Notes: generated by a model from the sequence alone, not told the origin. A DNA stretch of 64,000 nt from Fontibacter flavus (GCF_042432905.1 NZ_JBHLWI010000008.1:49534-113533); one strand, 5' to 3'; shown: positions 26,923 through 36,458, numbered from the stretch's first letter. Made by a program: numbers and translations.

Positions 26923-28008
26923 ATGAACACTCCCACTAACTATAAAATGATAGGCCTGATGTCCGGAACTTCAGGTGACGGACTGGATATCGCCTATTGT
27001 GAATTCCATTATGACGGTAATTGGACTTTTGATATCCCCGCCTATCAGACCGCCCCATTTCCAGAAAAAATGGCAAAAAAACTGAGAAAATCGCACAAGC
27101 TTAATGGCTATAAACTATCCTTACTTGATATTGAGTTTGGAAGATGGATGGGCATGCAGGTCCGTCAATTCATCAACAAGCATCAGCTGACAGTGGATGC
27201 TGTGTCTTCTCATGGCCATACCGTCTTCCATCAGCCCCAAGAAAAAATCAGTTTACAGATCGGAAATGGATGGGCATTACACCAGGCCTCTGGTTTGCCT
27301 GTGATCAATGATTTCAGGATGCTCGATGTGCAGCTTGGAGGACAGGGCGCACCTTTGGTCCCCATTGGAGACCGATTGCTTTTTGGGGAATATGATTACT
27401 GCATCAATCTGGGCGGCATTGCCAACATCAGTATGGAATCAGCCGGGCAGCGCATTGCTTTTGACATCTGCCCTTTCAATCTATTGTTGAATTATTTTGC
27501 GGAATATGAAGGCTTGGCCTATGACAAAAATGGAGAATTGGCCAAAAAAGGCCGGGTACTGCCGGGTGTTTTGAAAAATCTGAACAAATTATCCTATTAT
27601 GATATTGAAGGGCATAAATCTTTGGGAAGAGAAGATTTGGTGGGCTTTTTTGAAATTTTAGAAGGTGGCGAAACCTATAAAGCGGAAAATATCCTGCACA
27701 CTTTGGTGGTTCATTATACCGAACAGATCAAAAGGGCTATGAAGCCTATACCTTCCAAAAAAGCGAAGGTACTGATTACAGGAGGGGGCGCATTCAACAC
27801 CTTTTTTATGGAAACACTGGAAGAAGCGCTAGGGGAGGATTTCCAGATCATGCCCTCAGGCGAAACAATCATTAATTTCAAAGAGGCCCTGATTTTTGCT
27901 TTCCTTGGCGTACTGAAATTACGGGATGAGGTAAACTGTCTTTCTTCAGTAACAGGTGCAAAGCAGGATAATTGCGGCGGAGTACTTTACGGACAAATCA
28001 AGTCTTAA
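26923..28008 (+). CDS. anmK: Anhydro-N-acetylmuramic acid kinase
   Basis: A 361-residue cytoplasmic kinase of murein recycling, converting 1,6-anhydro-MurNAc to MurNAc-6-phosphate. The N-terminal motif GLMSGTSGDGLDIAYCEF is the AnmK signature, with AVSSHGHTVFH (active-site region), GGQGAPLVPIGDRLLF and the C-terminal VLITGGGAFNTFF. The gene is divergent from coaX (110 bases apart), with the start ATG at 26923. It is followed by a dehydrogenase gene on the same strand after 133 bases. Confidence 0.92.
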   Translation: MNTPTNYKMIGLMSGTSGDGLDIAYCEFHYDGNWTFDIPAYQTAPFPEKMAKKLRKSHKLNGYKLSLLDIEFGRWMGMQVRQFINKHQLTVDAVSSHGHTVFHQPQEKISLQIGNGWALHQASGLPVINDFRMLDVQLGGQGAPLVPIGDRLLFGEYDYCINLGGIANISMESAGQRIAFDICPFNLLLNYFAEYEGLAYDKNGELAKKGRVLPGVLKNLNKLSYYDIEGHKSLGREDLVGFFEILEGGETYKAENILHTLVVHYTEQIKRAMKPIPSKKAKVLITGGGAFNTFFMETLEEALGEDFQIMPSGETIINFKEALIFAFLGVLKLRDEVNCLSSVTGAKQDNCGGVLYGQIKS

Positions 28009-28141
28009 ATCATATCATCTAGGGATTTACAGTTTTTATCTGAAAGCTTGGGCAGACCAAATCATCTCTTCCCAAATCCCATATGCTATCTGATATTTAT
28101 TTCTATTTTTGCCTGAGATTAAACCCAAATATTACTGACCA

Positions 28142-29368
28142 ATGAAAGATTTACTCAAGAAATTTGAGAATAAACAACCTGAGATTGTTTTTGAATGGAG
28201 CGATAGCGAATCAGAAGCTGAGGGCTGGGTAGTCATCAACTCCCTTAGAGGCGGCGCTGCTGGCGGTGGTACCAGAATGAGAAAGGGATTGGACAAAAGA
28301 GAAGTGGAATCACTGGCCAAAACCATGGAGGTGAAGTTCACCGTTTCCGGTCCTGGCATCGGAGGTGCCAAATCAGGAATCAACTTTGATCCGAACGACC
28401 CCCGAAAAGATGAAGTACTGAGGAGATGGTATAAGGCGGTAATGCCTTTGCTGAAAAACTACTACGGTACCGGCGGCGACCTCAATGTGGATGAAATCCA
28501 TGAAGTGATTCCCATCACCGAATCATACGGCCTATGGCATCCGCAGGAAGGAATTGTCAATGGACATTTCCATGCCACTGAGCCACAAAAAATAAGAAAA
28601 ATCGGCCAGCTGAGACAAGGTGTTTCCAAAGTATTGGAAGATCCATTGTACACGCCTAATGGTCCAAAGAAATATACCGTGGCGGATATGATCACCGGAT
28701 ATGGAGTAGCAGAAGCCGTAAGACATTATTATAAAATCTGGGGAGGCCAGCTCAAAGGCAAAAGAGCCGTCATACAAGGTTGGGGTAATGTAGGGGCGGC
28801 TGCGGCCTGCTTCCTGGCAGTGGAAGGCGTCAAAATTGTCGGCATCATTGACAGAGAAGGTGGCCTGATCAACGAAAACGGTTATTCTCTTGACGAAATC
28901 CGGGAGCTTTTCATTCAGAGGGCCGGTAATAAGCTTGTGGCTGAGAATATGATCCCATTTGAAGAAATGAATCAGAGGGTATGGGATCTCAAAAGTGAGA
29001 TTTTCATTCCGGCAGCTGCTTCTCGATTGATTACCAAAGAACAGGTGGAAAGAATGGCAAAGGCTGGATTAGAAGTGATTTCTTGTGGTGCCAATGTGCC
29101 TTTTGCAGATCCTGAGATTTTCCTGGGACCAATTGGAGTTTGGGCAGATGAACAAGTATCAGTTCTACCTGATTTCATTGCCAACTGTGGTATGGCCAGG
29201 GTCTTCGCTTACCTCATGTCCGAGAAAGCAGAAGTGACTGATGATGCCATCTTCAAAGATGTAAGCAAGACGATTTCCAAAGCCTTGAAGAAGACCTTTG
29301 AAAAAAATCCTGAAAAAATTCGCATCGCCCAGACATCACTCGAAATAGCTTTAAAGCAGTTAATATAA
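28142..29368 (+). CDS. Glu/Leu/Phe/Val dehydrogenase family protein
   Basis: A 408-residue enzyme. The N-terminal catalytic domain shows GGAAGGGTRMRKGLDKREVE and the glycine-rich GPGIGGAKSGINFDP with the active-site Lys; the Rossmann domain shows VIQGWGNVGAAAACFLAVEG for NAD(P) binding. These are the ELFV dehydrogenase domains in the usual order. Reversible oxidative deamination of an amino acid is expected; glutamate or a branched-chain substrate cannot be told apart by eye. A terminator-like hairpin follows at 29386-29430. Confidence 0.9.
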   Translation: MKDLLKKFENKQPEIVFEWSDSESEAEGWVVINSLRGGAAGGGTRMRKGLDKREVESLAKTMEVKFTVSGPGIGGAKSGINFDPNDPRKDEVLRRWYKAVMPLLKNYYGTGGDLNVDEIHEVIPITESYGLWHPQEGIVNGHFHATEPQKIRKIGQLRQGVSKVLEDPLYTPNGPKKYTVADMITGYGVAEAVRHYYKIWGGQLKGKRAVIQGWGNVGAAAACFLAVEGVKIVGIIDREGGLINENGYSLDEIRELFIQRAGNKLVAENMIPFEEMNQRVWDLKSEIFIPAAASRLITKEQVERMAKAGLEVISCGANVPFADPEIFLGPIGVWADEQVSVLPDFIANCGMARVFAYLMSEKAEVTDDAIFKDVSKTISKALKKTFEKNPEKIRIAQTSLEIALKQLI

Positions 29369-29385
29369 AAATTAAACCAGTCATC

Positions 29386-29430
29386 AGCCGGGTTGAATTG
29401 TTTTTAAATTAATTCATCCCGGCTTGTTTA
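29386..29430 (+). terminator. Terminator after dehydrogenase gene
   Basis: AGCCGGG with TGAATT pairs with AATTCA and CCCGGCT across a T-rich loop (one T-T mismatch in the stem), followed by TTGTTTATTTT. It lies 18 bases after the dehydrogenase stop. Confidence 0.65.
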
Positions 29431-29562
29431 TTTTATGTGGTGCTTTTCATTCAAAATAAGTAGTTTAGCGAAAACAAACTTGGTAATTAGCTTGCTACCT
29501 TTATAATAATTCCAAGTTAATCAATCCAAAACTAGAGAAGAAAACCGCTTAATTTTAACTGA

Positions 29563-31062
29563 ATGAAGAATTTATTAGCTGTTTTTGTGGTATTATTTGG
29601 GATTATGATTTTTTCCGGTATTCCGGAGGTCAATGCCCAAGATGACCCTCAAACCGAAGCCATCCATATCGAAGCTCAAGACAATGTCGAAGCCGGTACT
29701 GCCGAACACATCCATGATGATCATGGGCATCACGAAACAGCCCCGGTCTGGTTGGTTATTCCATTTGTAGCGCTTCTGCTAATGATTGCCACAGGCCCGT
29801 TATTTTACGAGCATTTCTGGCATCATAATTATCCCAAAATTGCCGTAGGTTTTGCCATGCTCGTGGTATTCTACTACTTATTTGTACTTCACAATGTACA
29901 TGGACCCGTGCACGCCCTTGCTGAATATGTTCAGTTTATTGCACTCTTGTCCTCTCTGTACATTGCTTCAGGGGGTATCCTGATCGAGATAGACAAAAAA
30001 GCAACGCCAATGGCGAATGTTTCCCTATTGTTGATTGGTGCACTTGTTTCCAATTTGATCGGTACCACTGGAGCTTCCATGCTATTGATCAGACCATTTA
30101 TCCGTCTCAATAAAGGCAATATTCAGCCTTATCATATCATTTTCTTCATCTTTATGGTGAGTAATATCGGGGGTTCCCTGACACCAATCGGCGATCCTCC
30201 ACTATTCCTCGGTTTCCTGAAAGGAGTTCCTTTCTTCTGGACTTTGGAGCATAACTGGCCTGCTTGGATACTGGCATTGTTGATCCTGGCTGCAATTTTC
30301 TACTTTATTGATAAAAAATTCGGCAGGGCCAATGAAGAGGAACTTGAAGAAGTGACTTACACCAATAAATTTGAACTGATCGGCTCTAAAAATTTCCTGT
30401 GGCTGGCAATCGTGATCGCATCTGTATTCCTGGATCCTAATGTGATTGACTGGGTACCTGCCATCCATTATGATGGTCAAAAATTCTCCTTTATCAGAGA
30501 AATCATCATGCTCTCCGTAGCTTACTTCAGCTTTAAATTCGCTGATCAAAAAGCTATCAAAGGCAATGAGTTCAACTTTGAGCCAATCCGTGAGGTAGCC
30601 TTTATCTTCATCGGTATCTTCGGGACCATGATGCCAGCATTGGAGTTGGTGGGCAACTTTGCCAAGTCTCCGGAAGGCGCTGCTTTGATTACACATAACA
30701 CCCTGTATTGGGGAACCGGTATCCTTTCAGGCGTACTGGATAATGCACCTACTTACCTGAACTTCCTTGCAGCAGCCATGGCTTCACAAGGTGCTGAAAT
30801 TAGCAATATCGAAATGGTAAAAGATTTTGCCATGGACAATTACGATGATTCTGCCTTTGAACTGATGGCCATCTCTCTTGCAGCGGTGTTCTTTGGAGCC
30901 ATGACTTATATCGGCAATGGACCGAACTTTATGGTGAAATCCATCGCAGAACAAAGTGGTATCAAAATGCCTTCTTTCTTTGGATATGTCATCAGGTTCT
31001 CCTTGCCTATCCTCTTGCCGGTACTGATCATCACCTGGTTGGTATTCTTTGCTTTTGTCTGA
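29563..31062 (+). CDS. NhaD-type sodium:proton antiporter
   Basis: A 499-residue inner-membrane protein. After a signal-like start (FGIMIFSGIPEVNAQ), a His-rich periplasmic stretch (EHIHDDHGHHETAP) precedes about twelve hydrophobic helices. The IT-superfamily features are NLIGTTGASMLLIRPFIRLN (first conserved loop), NIGGSLTPIGDPPLFLGFLK, and in the second half GVLDNAPTYLNFLAAAMA and IGNGPNFMVKSIAEQSG. NhaD exchanges Na or Li for protons, which would fit a marine bacterium. Downstream is a 316-base gap with a terminator before prolyl oligopeptidase. Confidence 0.9.
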   Translation: MKNLLAVFVVLFGIMIFSGIPEVNAQDDPQTEAIHIEAQDNVEAGTAEHIHDDHGHHETAPVWLVIPFVALLLMIATGPLFYEHFWHHNYPKIAVGFAMLVVFYYLFVLHNVHGPVHALAEYVQFIALLSSLYIASGGILIEIDKKATPMANVSLLLIGALVSNLIGTTGASMLLIRPFIRLNKGNIQPYHIIFFIFMVSNIGGSLTPIGDPPLFLGFLKGVPFFWTLEHNWPAWILALLILAAIFYFIDKKFGRANEEELEEVTYTNKFELIGSKNFLWLAIVIASVFLDPNVIDWVPAIHYDGQKFSFIREIIMLSVAYFSFKFADQKAIKGNEFNFEPIREVAFIFIGIFGTMMPALELVGNFAKSPEGAALITHNTLYWGTGILSGVLDNAPTYLNFLAAAMASQGAEISNIEMVKDFAMDNYDDSAFELMAISLAAVFFGAMTYIGNGPNFMVKSIAEQSGIKMPSFFGYVIRFSLPILLPVLIITWLVFFAFV

Positions 31063-31378
31063 TGTGGGATGTCGGATAACCGTTATGGGTATGACAAGAA
31101 TGTAAAGTGAAGAATTTTGAATGAGAATAAAAACCACGTAGTGGTTTATCCTTGAATAGCCCCGTATGAAATGTGGGGTTAGGGGGTTTAAAATCTAAAT
31201 CAGCATCCCAACCCTAAAGGGGTTGACCCATTTAAATTTTGTCAAGTAATTACAGGACGAGACATCAATCGAATAAACAAAACCCAGCATATCTTGCTGG
31301 GTTTTTTTATGCTTTTTTGTTTTGTTGAAACATTATTAACTTCAATGCGCTTTTCAAATTAAACCCAAATCACAATCT
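31063..31378. other. Intergenic region with palindromes and terminator
   Basis: A 316-base gap. It contains AAACCAC/GTGGTTT (31130-31147) and AGCCCC/GGGGTT-type inverted repeats around 31158-31185, CCCTAAAGGGG-like sequence near 31210, and a good terminator at 31280-31308. No gene is apparent. Confidence 0.5.
31280..31308 (+). terminator. Rho-independent terminator
   Basis: AAACCCAGC pairs with GCTGGGTTT across a short loop and is followed by seven Ts. It lies 218 bases after the NhaD gene; it could end that transcript. Confidence 0.8.
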
Positions 31379-33514
31379 ATGCAATCACATAAAATCTTAC
31401 CCTCATTGGCAACTGTAGGACTACTCCTGGCCTGTCAACCGGAAAATCAAATTGAAAATATCGACGTGCAATATCCCGAAACCAAGAAAATAGACCATGT
31501 AGACACCTATTGGGGTGAAAATGTTCCAGATCCTTACAGATGGCTAGAAGATGATTACTCTGAAGAGACAAAAGCCTGGGTAAAGGCCCAGAATGAAGTA
31601 AGTTTCGGCTATCTGGAAAAAATCCCTTTCAGAGAAGCCATCCGTCAGCGATTGGAAGAAGTGTGGAACTATGAAAAAGTTTCTGCACCAAGCACTCATG
31701 GGGATTACCAATACTTTTACCGTAATGATGGCCTTCAAAATCAATCTGTGCTTTACCGTAAAAAAGGACCGGATACCCAAGAGGAACTCTTTTTGGATCC
31801 CAATAAGCTTTCCGAAGACGGCACCTCTTCACTGGGCGGGAGTGCCTTCACCAAAGACGGGAGCTTATTTGCCTATGCGGTGTCTGTAGCAGGTTCTGAC
31901 TGGAGAGATATTTATGTGATGGATGCTGAAAGCAAAACATTGCTAAAAGATCAAATCTCAGATGCCAAGTTTACCGGGATTGCCTGGAAAGGAAATGAAG
32001 GTTTTTTCTATAGTACCTATGACAAGCCTGATGGTTCCAAACTTTCCGCCTTTACCAATAATCATAAACTTTATTACCATCAGTTAGGTACTGAACAGTC
32101 TGTGGATGTACTTGTATTTGGCGATGACAATAATCCAAGGAGGTATGTAGGGGCTTCAGTTACTGAAGATGGCAAATACCTGGTCATCACAGCGGCTAAT
32201 AGTACTACTGGAAACGAATTGTACATTCAGGATCTGAGCAGGCCCATGTCTCCGATTGTCCCAATTATCTCCGACATGGAAAGCACCCATTATGTGGTGG
32301 ACCATCAGGATGGCGAACTCTTCATTTTTACCAACAAAAATGCGCCAAACAACAAGTTAATCAAAACCAGCATCGCTGCCCTATCTTCAGATAATTGGGT
32401 GGATGTCATAGCTGAAACGGAAAATGTAATGGATATTTCCACGGGAGGGGGAAGCATTTTTGCTTCTTATTTAAAAGACGCCATTACCGAAGTTAAGCAA
32501 TTTGATTATTTAGGTAAGCTGATCAGAACAATTGAACTACCGGGCATTGGGACAGCTAGTGGCTTTGCCGGCAAAATGGAGGAAAGCGAGATATACTACA
32601 CCTTTACTTCTTACATTACCCCTGGTACGATCTATAAATATGATATTGTTTCAGGAAAAAGCGAACTACACTACAGTCCAAAAGTGCAGTTTGACCCAAG
32701 TCAATATGAAAGCAAGCAAATTTTCTATACGTCCAAAGACGGTACGAAAGTCCCCATGATCATCACCCATAAAAAAGGACTAAAGCTCGATGGAAAGAAC
32801 CCGACAATTTTATATGGTTATGGCGGATTTGGTGTGAGCTTAACACCTTCCTTTAGCATTGCCACCACCGTTTGGTTGGAAAATGGGGGTGTTTATGCGG
32901 TACCTAATCTTCGTGGTGGCGGTGAATATGGTGAAAACTGGCATTTGGCAGGCACCAAGCAGCAGAAGCAAAATGTCTTTGATGACTTTATTGCCGCAGG
33001 AGAATACCTGATCAAGGAAGGCTATACTTCCTCTGATTTCCTGGCCTTGAGGGGAGGTTCAAATGGTGGCTTATTGGTAGGCGCTGTGATGACACAAAGA
33101 CCTGAACTGGCTAAAGTGGCATTTCCTGCTGTGGGGGTATTGGATATGTTACGATACCATCAATTTACCTCAGGAGCGGGATGGGCCTATGACTATGGCA
33201 CAGCCGATGATTCAGAGGAAATGTACCGCTACCTGAAAGGATATTCTCCACTCCACAACCTGAAAGCAAGAACTGCTTATCCTGCTACTTTGGTAACCAC
33301 AGCGGACCATGATGACAGGGTGGTTCCTGCGCATTCATTCAAGTTTGCTGCTACCTTACAGGAAGTCCACGTGGGTGATCACCCAGTATTGATACGCATT
33401 GAAACCAATGCAGGGCATGGAGCCGGTAAACCTACATCCATGCAGATTGCAGAGATTGCGGATATTTATGCCTTCGGTTTGTACAATATGGGGGTAAGTT
33501 TCCCTAAAAAATAA
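31379..33514 (+). CDS. Prolyl oligopeptidase (S9A), lipoprotein
   Basis: A 711-residue serine peptidase that cleaves after proline in short peptides. A lipobox (TVGLLLACQPEN) predicts attachment to a membrane. The propeller domain covers about 75-440 and the alpha/beta hydrolase domain the rest: FRGG-like LRGGGEYGENWHLAG, catalytic Ser561 in LRGGSNGGLLVGAV, Asp in ADHDDRVVPAHSFK and His in ETNAGHGAGKP. The start MQSHKI gives the correct N-terminal DPYRWLED domain. It is followed by strong palindromic repeats, then an NTF2-like gene. Confidence 0.9.
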   Translation: MQSHKILPSLATVGLLLACQPENQIENIDVQYPETKKIDHVDTYWGENVPDPYRWLEDDYSEETKAWVKAQNEVSFGYLEKIPFREAIRQRLEEVWNYEKVSAPSTHGDYQYFYRNDGLQNQSVLYRKKGPDTQEELFLDPNKLSEDGTSSLGGSAFTKDGSLFAYAVSVAGSDWRDIYVMDAESKTLLKDQISDAKFTGIAWKGNEGFFYSTYDKPDGSKLSAFTNNHKLYYHQLGTEQSVDVLVFGDDNNPRRYVGASVTEDGKYLVITAANSTTGNELYIQDLSRPMSPIVPIISDMESTHYVVDHQDGELFIFTNKNAPNNKLIKTSIAALSSDNWVDVIAETENVMDISTGGGSIFASYLKDAITEVKQFDYLGKLIRTIELPGIGTASGFAGKMEESEIYYTFTSYITPGTIYKYDIVSGKSELHYSPKVQFDPSQYESKQIFYTSKDGTKVPMIITHKKGLKLDGKNPTILYGYGGFGVSLTPSFSIATTVWLENGGVYAVPNLRGGGEYGENWHLAGTKQQKQNVFDDFIAAGEYLIKEGYTSSDFLALRGGSNGGLLVGAVMTQRPELAKVAFPAVGVLDMLRYHQFTSGAGWAYDYGTADDSEEMYRYLKGYSPLHNLKARTAYPATLVTTADHDDRVVPAHSFKFAATLQEVHVGDHPVLIRIETNAGHGAGKPTSMQIAEIADIYAFGLYNMGVSFPKK

Positions 33515-33527
33515 ATATCTTTTGACC

Positions 33528-33560
33528 AACCCTCCAAGGGTTTAAAACCCTTGGAGGGTT
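33528..33560. terminator. Perfect-palindrome terminator (same family as 9070)
   Basis: AACCCTCCAAGGGTTT and AAACCCTTGGAGGGTT form a perfect palindrome around one A, followed by ATTCTCT. It lies 14 bases after prolyl oligopeptidase and resembles the hairpin at 9070-9098. Confidence 0.7.
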
Positions 33561-33590
33561 ATTCTCTAATAGAGATTACATGAAAAAGTC

Positions 33591-33666
33591 AAACCTGCCT
33601 GGTTAATGATCCAGAAAAGCATCACAAAACCAATATAACTTTAAAAACCAGGCAGGTTTTTTTCCT
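33591..33666 (+). terminator. Long-loop inverted repeat with T run
   Basis: AAACCTGCCTGGTT (33591-33604) pairs perfectly with AACCAGGCAGGTTT (33646-33659) across a 41-base loop; TTTTTCC follows. The long loop is unusual for a simple terminator; a repeat element or small RNA is possible. Confidence 0.5.
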
Positions 33667-33695
33667 ATTTTTAAATTGAAAGAATTGAAATTGAT

Positions 33696-34121
33696 ATGAA
33701 AAAAATATCCTTACTTCTCCTTCTTTTCATGCTAAGTACGGCTACTTTTTCCCAAACACTGGAGGAAGAAAAAGCAGCCATTGCCAAGACCATCCAGTTT
33801 TATTTTGAGGGCATGATGGAGCGGGACAGAACCAAGTTGGATCAGGCATTCGATCATTCTGCCAGGTTAATCGGGTATAGAGGTGATAAATTTACCGTGA
33901 CACCATATGAAGAATGGGCAAGTGGTACCGCCAAAGGAGAAAAAAGAAAATTAACTGATTTCAAAAACCATCTCATAGAAATAGAGGTCAAAGGCTATAC
34001 CGCTGTGGCCAAGACGGAGCTTTTTTGGCCGGGAATTTACTATTATGATTACCTCACCCTGATCAAGATTGATGGCAATTGGAAAATTGTGCACAAAACC
34101 TGGTATGAAGAGAAGCGATGA
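33696..34121 (+). CDS. NTF2-like (SnoaL/lumazine-binding-like) exported protein
   Basis: A 141-residue protein with a signal peptide (LLLLFMLSTATFSQ). The mature part is one NTF2-like cone-shaped domain: AAIAKTIQFYFEGMMERDR, SARLIGYRGDKFTVTPYEE, and the closing LTLIKIDGNWKIVHKTWYEE are the typical elements of nuclear transport factor 2-like (DUF4440/lumazine-binding) proteins. The function is unknown; such proteins bind small hydrophobic molecules or act as accessory domains. The ATG is at 33696. It is followed by 640 bases of repeat-rich DNA. Confidence 0.8.
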   Translation: MKKISLLLLLFMLSTATFSQTLEEEKAAIAKTIQFYFEGMMERDRTKLDQAFDHSARLIGYRGDKFTVTPYEEWASGTAKGEKRKLTDFKNHLIEIEVKGYTAVAKTELFWPGIYYYDYLTLIKIDGNWKIVHKTWYEEKR

Positions 34122-34761
34122 TGAAAAAGCTTCAACTTGTCATATCGAAGATAGGAGACATCTGGCATTTCTTAGATGAAACAAAGAAAGAGGCAATCCC
34201 TACAGGATTGGTCTTCCACCATCAATCATCTCATGCTACCGATAGGTAATCCCTACAGGATCAGAAACGAAGATCAAATCATGCCGAATGGACCTTCGAT
34301 TCAGGCAAAAGGTCAAAAATTCAAAAAGCTTCCCCTTGTCATGTCGACGACTGGAGACATCTAGGATTTTTGTTTTAAAGCTTATTAGAAAAAAATCACC
34401 AAACCGTAAGACTTGGTTATATTGTTAAATCCTGCCAAAAAAATTAAAAAAAAACATACTTACAAATTAAGTTTAAACCACTGTATCTATAGTACTTATT
34501 ATCAATAAGTAATGTATTTTTTACCAATAATTGGGAAATTATTTTTTGAATTAATTTATAGTTAAATACATTAAAATGTAAGTTAAAATCACTTTTTTGT
34601 TTATATTCAATAGGCTTAAAATGAAAAGGCATTAGATTATCTGGATTAAGTTGGATTAAACCCAATTAAAGTTCAGCAGTCTTAAACTTTAAATTTTGAT
34701 TACCAAACCAACCAATTTGCTACTCAAGCAACCATTCTTTTACAAGTTTAAAAAGCTAATT
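34122..34761. other. Intergenic region with ATGTCGA-type repeats
   Basis: A 640-base gap. It contains two direct copies of an AAAAAGCTT...CTTGTCATGTCGA...GGAGACATCT repeat (34125-34163 and 34323-34362), two AATCCCTACAGGAT copies (about 34195 and 34248), and then 370 bases of very AT-rich DNA that leads to the subtilase gene. A 73-codon minus frame at 34444-34665 has no support. No gene is evident. Confidence 0.55.
34125..34362 (+). repeat. Direct repeat pair of the GTCATGTCGA...GGAGACATCT family
   Basis: Copy 1 (34125-34163) reads AAAAAGCTTCAACTTGTCAT then ATCGAAGATAGGAGACATCT. Copy 2 (34323-34362) reads AAAAAGCTTCCCCTTGTCAT then GTCGACGACTGGAGACATCT. Repeats ending in GGAGACATCT are familiar from many Bacteroidota genomes (recollection). 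The sequence between contains two copies of AATCCCTACAGGAT. Confidence 0.6.
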
Positions 34762-36318
34762 ATGAAACACTTCAAAAATCCAAAATTTTCACTTTTGATT
34801 TTAGTATTTGGTTTACTGGTGTCTGCCTGTGACAACCAACTGACGGAGGTTGACCCAATTAATGAGGCAGAGTTAAAAAAGCAGAGCACAATCAGTAAGT
34901 TTAATCTTACGGAGATTTCAGATTATTCCAATCTGAGGAAAGGTGACTTTACCGGAAAGTATTTGGTTTTGAGCAGAAATCAGAACTTAAACTCTAATCT
35001 AATGAGAAGTATAGAAAATGCGGGAGGAGAAATAGTAAAGCAGTATCCTGAGATAGGCGTACTTTTGGTTACTCCCCGTACTGATACATTCTTAGAAGAG
35101 GCAGGTAAAATAAATGGTGTTGAATCCATTACACCGGACTTGGTATGGACTTATACCCAAGAACCTGGATTAGTGAGTGAGGACGTCACTGTAAGTGCTG
35201 AAAATGCCAGAAGAATTACAGCAGGTGGTGAGGCCTTCAATTATAGGGATGCTATATTTGATGGTTGGCAATGGGCCCCAAAAGCTATTAATGCCACTGA
35301 TGCTTGGGATGCTGGTTATACAGGTGAAGGCATTAGGGTAGCCGTACTTGATGGGGGTTTCCATTCTACCCATATCGACCTAGCTCCGAATTTGGATGTA
35401 GCTTCTTCTGCTTCATTTGTTCCAGGTTTTGCTTTCAATCAAGACACAGGTACTTTCTGGCATGGTACTCACGTCGCGGGCATTGTAGCTGCTTCAGGAT
35501 TTGGCGTAGTAGGGATTGCTCCTAAAGCTACTTTGGTAGGGGTAAAAGTGCTTCACAATGGTTCAGGGGCATTTTCTTGGATTTTGGATGGCATCATCTA
35601 TGCTGCCACTCCTCAGAACCTAGGTGGCGGTGGCGCTCAGGTCATGAATATGAGTTTGGGCGCTACGATTGATTACAGAAACAACTGGCAAGACAGAGAG
35701 TTCAGAGATGCTTTTAGAGAATTGCAGAAAATCTATGACCGGGTAACAAGGTTTGCCTTCAACAATGGCGTCACTGTCATTGCTTCATCAGGAAACGGTG
35801 AAACTAATTATGATGAGGAAAGAGAATTATTCAAATTCCCTGCCCAAAACCAGCATGTGTTATCCATCAGTTCTACAGGACCTACAGGATGGGTTCTTGG
35901 CAATACCAACTTTTCCGATCCTGCTTATTATACAGATTTTGGTAAGTCTTTGGTAGATTTTGCAGCACCGGGAGGAACAGTTGGATTAGCAGTCGTAGAA
36001 GGCAATTTCAATCCTTGTACCTTAATTGGAACAACAAGAACAACTACAACAACTTGTGCCATATTTGACCAAGTATTCAGTACAGTGAGGGGAACCAGTA
36101 ATGGAAATTACAATTGGGCTCAGGGAACTTCTATGGCTTCTCCAGCAGCCGCAGGTGTGGTAGCCCTAATGATGCAAGCCAATGGAGGAAACCTTACTCC
36201 AGCACAGGTCAAAACCAGATTGATGCAATCTTCTACTGATTTGGGCAAACCAGGTCAGGACGAAATCTATGGACATGGTTTTGTCAATGCCGCAAAAGCT
36301 GTTGGTATCAACAACTAA
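34762..36318 (+). CDS. Subtilisin-like (S8) serine peptidase, lipoprotein
   Basis: A 518-residue peptidase. The start is the ATG at 34762; the earlier TTG at 34696 would give a poor leader. A lipobox (FGLLVSACDNQ) is followed by an inhibitor-I9-like region (FTGKYLVLSRNQNLN, GVLLVTPRTDTF) and then the catalytic domain with Asp197 in RVAVLDGGFH, His234 in WHGTHVAGIVAASG and Ser457 in GTSMASPAAAGVVAL. All three catalytic residues are present. The protein should be a surface- or periplasm-attached protease. A terminator follows at 36395-36426. Confidence 0.9.
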   Translation: MKHFKNPKFSLLILVFGLLVSACDNQLTEVDPINEAELKKQSTISKFNLTEISDYSNLRKGDFTGKYLVLSRNQNLNSNLMRSIENAGGEIVKQYPEIGVLLVTPRTDTFLEEAGKINGVESITPDLVWTYTQEPGLVSEDVTVSAENARRITAGGEAFNYRDAIFDGWQWAPKAINATDAWDAGYTGEGIRVAVLDGGFHSTHIDLAPNLDVASSASFVPGFAFNQDTGTFWHGTHVAGIVAASGFGVVGIAPKATLVGVKVLHNGSGAFSWILDGIIYAATPQNLGGGGAQVMNMSLGATIDYRNNWQDREFRDAFRELQKIYDRVTRFAFNNGVTVIASSGNGETNYDEERELFKFPAQNQHVLSISSTGPTGWVLGNTNFSDPAYYTDFGKSLVDFAAPGGTVGLAVVEGNFNPCTLIGTTRTTTTTCAIFDQVFSTVRGTSNGNYNWAQGTSMASPAAAGVVALMMQANGGNLTPAQVKTRLMQSSTDLGKPGQDEIYGHGFVNAAKAVGINN

Positions 36319-36394
36319 TTAAATTACCATAAGTCTAAAAAATCAAATAGCCTTTCAATTTTAAGCAAAACTCAGCACTAGTAGTACCAATTGA

Positions 36395-36426
36395 ATAGCC
36401 CTCGGAAGCATTCGAGGGCTATTTTT
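36395..36426 (+). terminator. Terminator after subtilase gene
   Basis: ATAGCCCTCG pairs with CGAGGGCTAT across GAAGCATT and ends in a TTTT run. Confidence 0.75.
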
Positions 36427-36458
36427 ATGATATATACTAAGTTTATAAAATTAAAAAA

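Noticed and set aside
34444..34665. 73-codon minus-strand frame in AT-rich DNA
   Set aside because: Composition is that of AT-rich spacer; no family resemblance.
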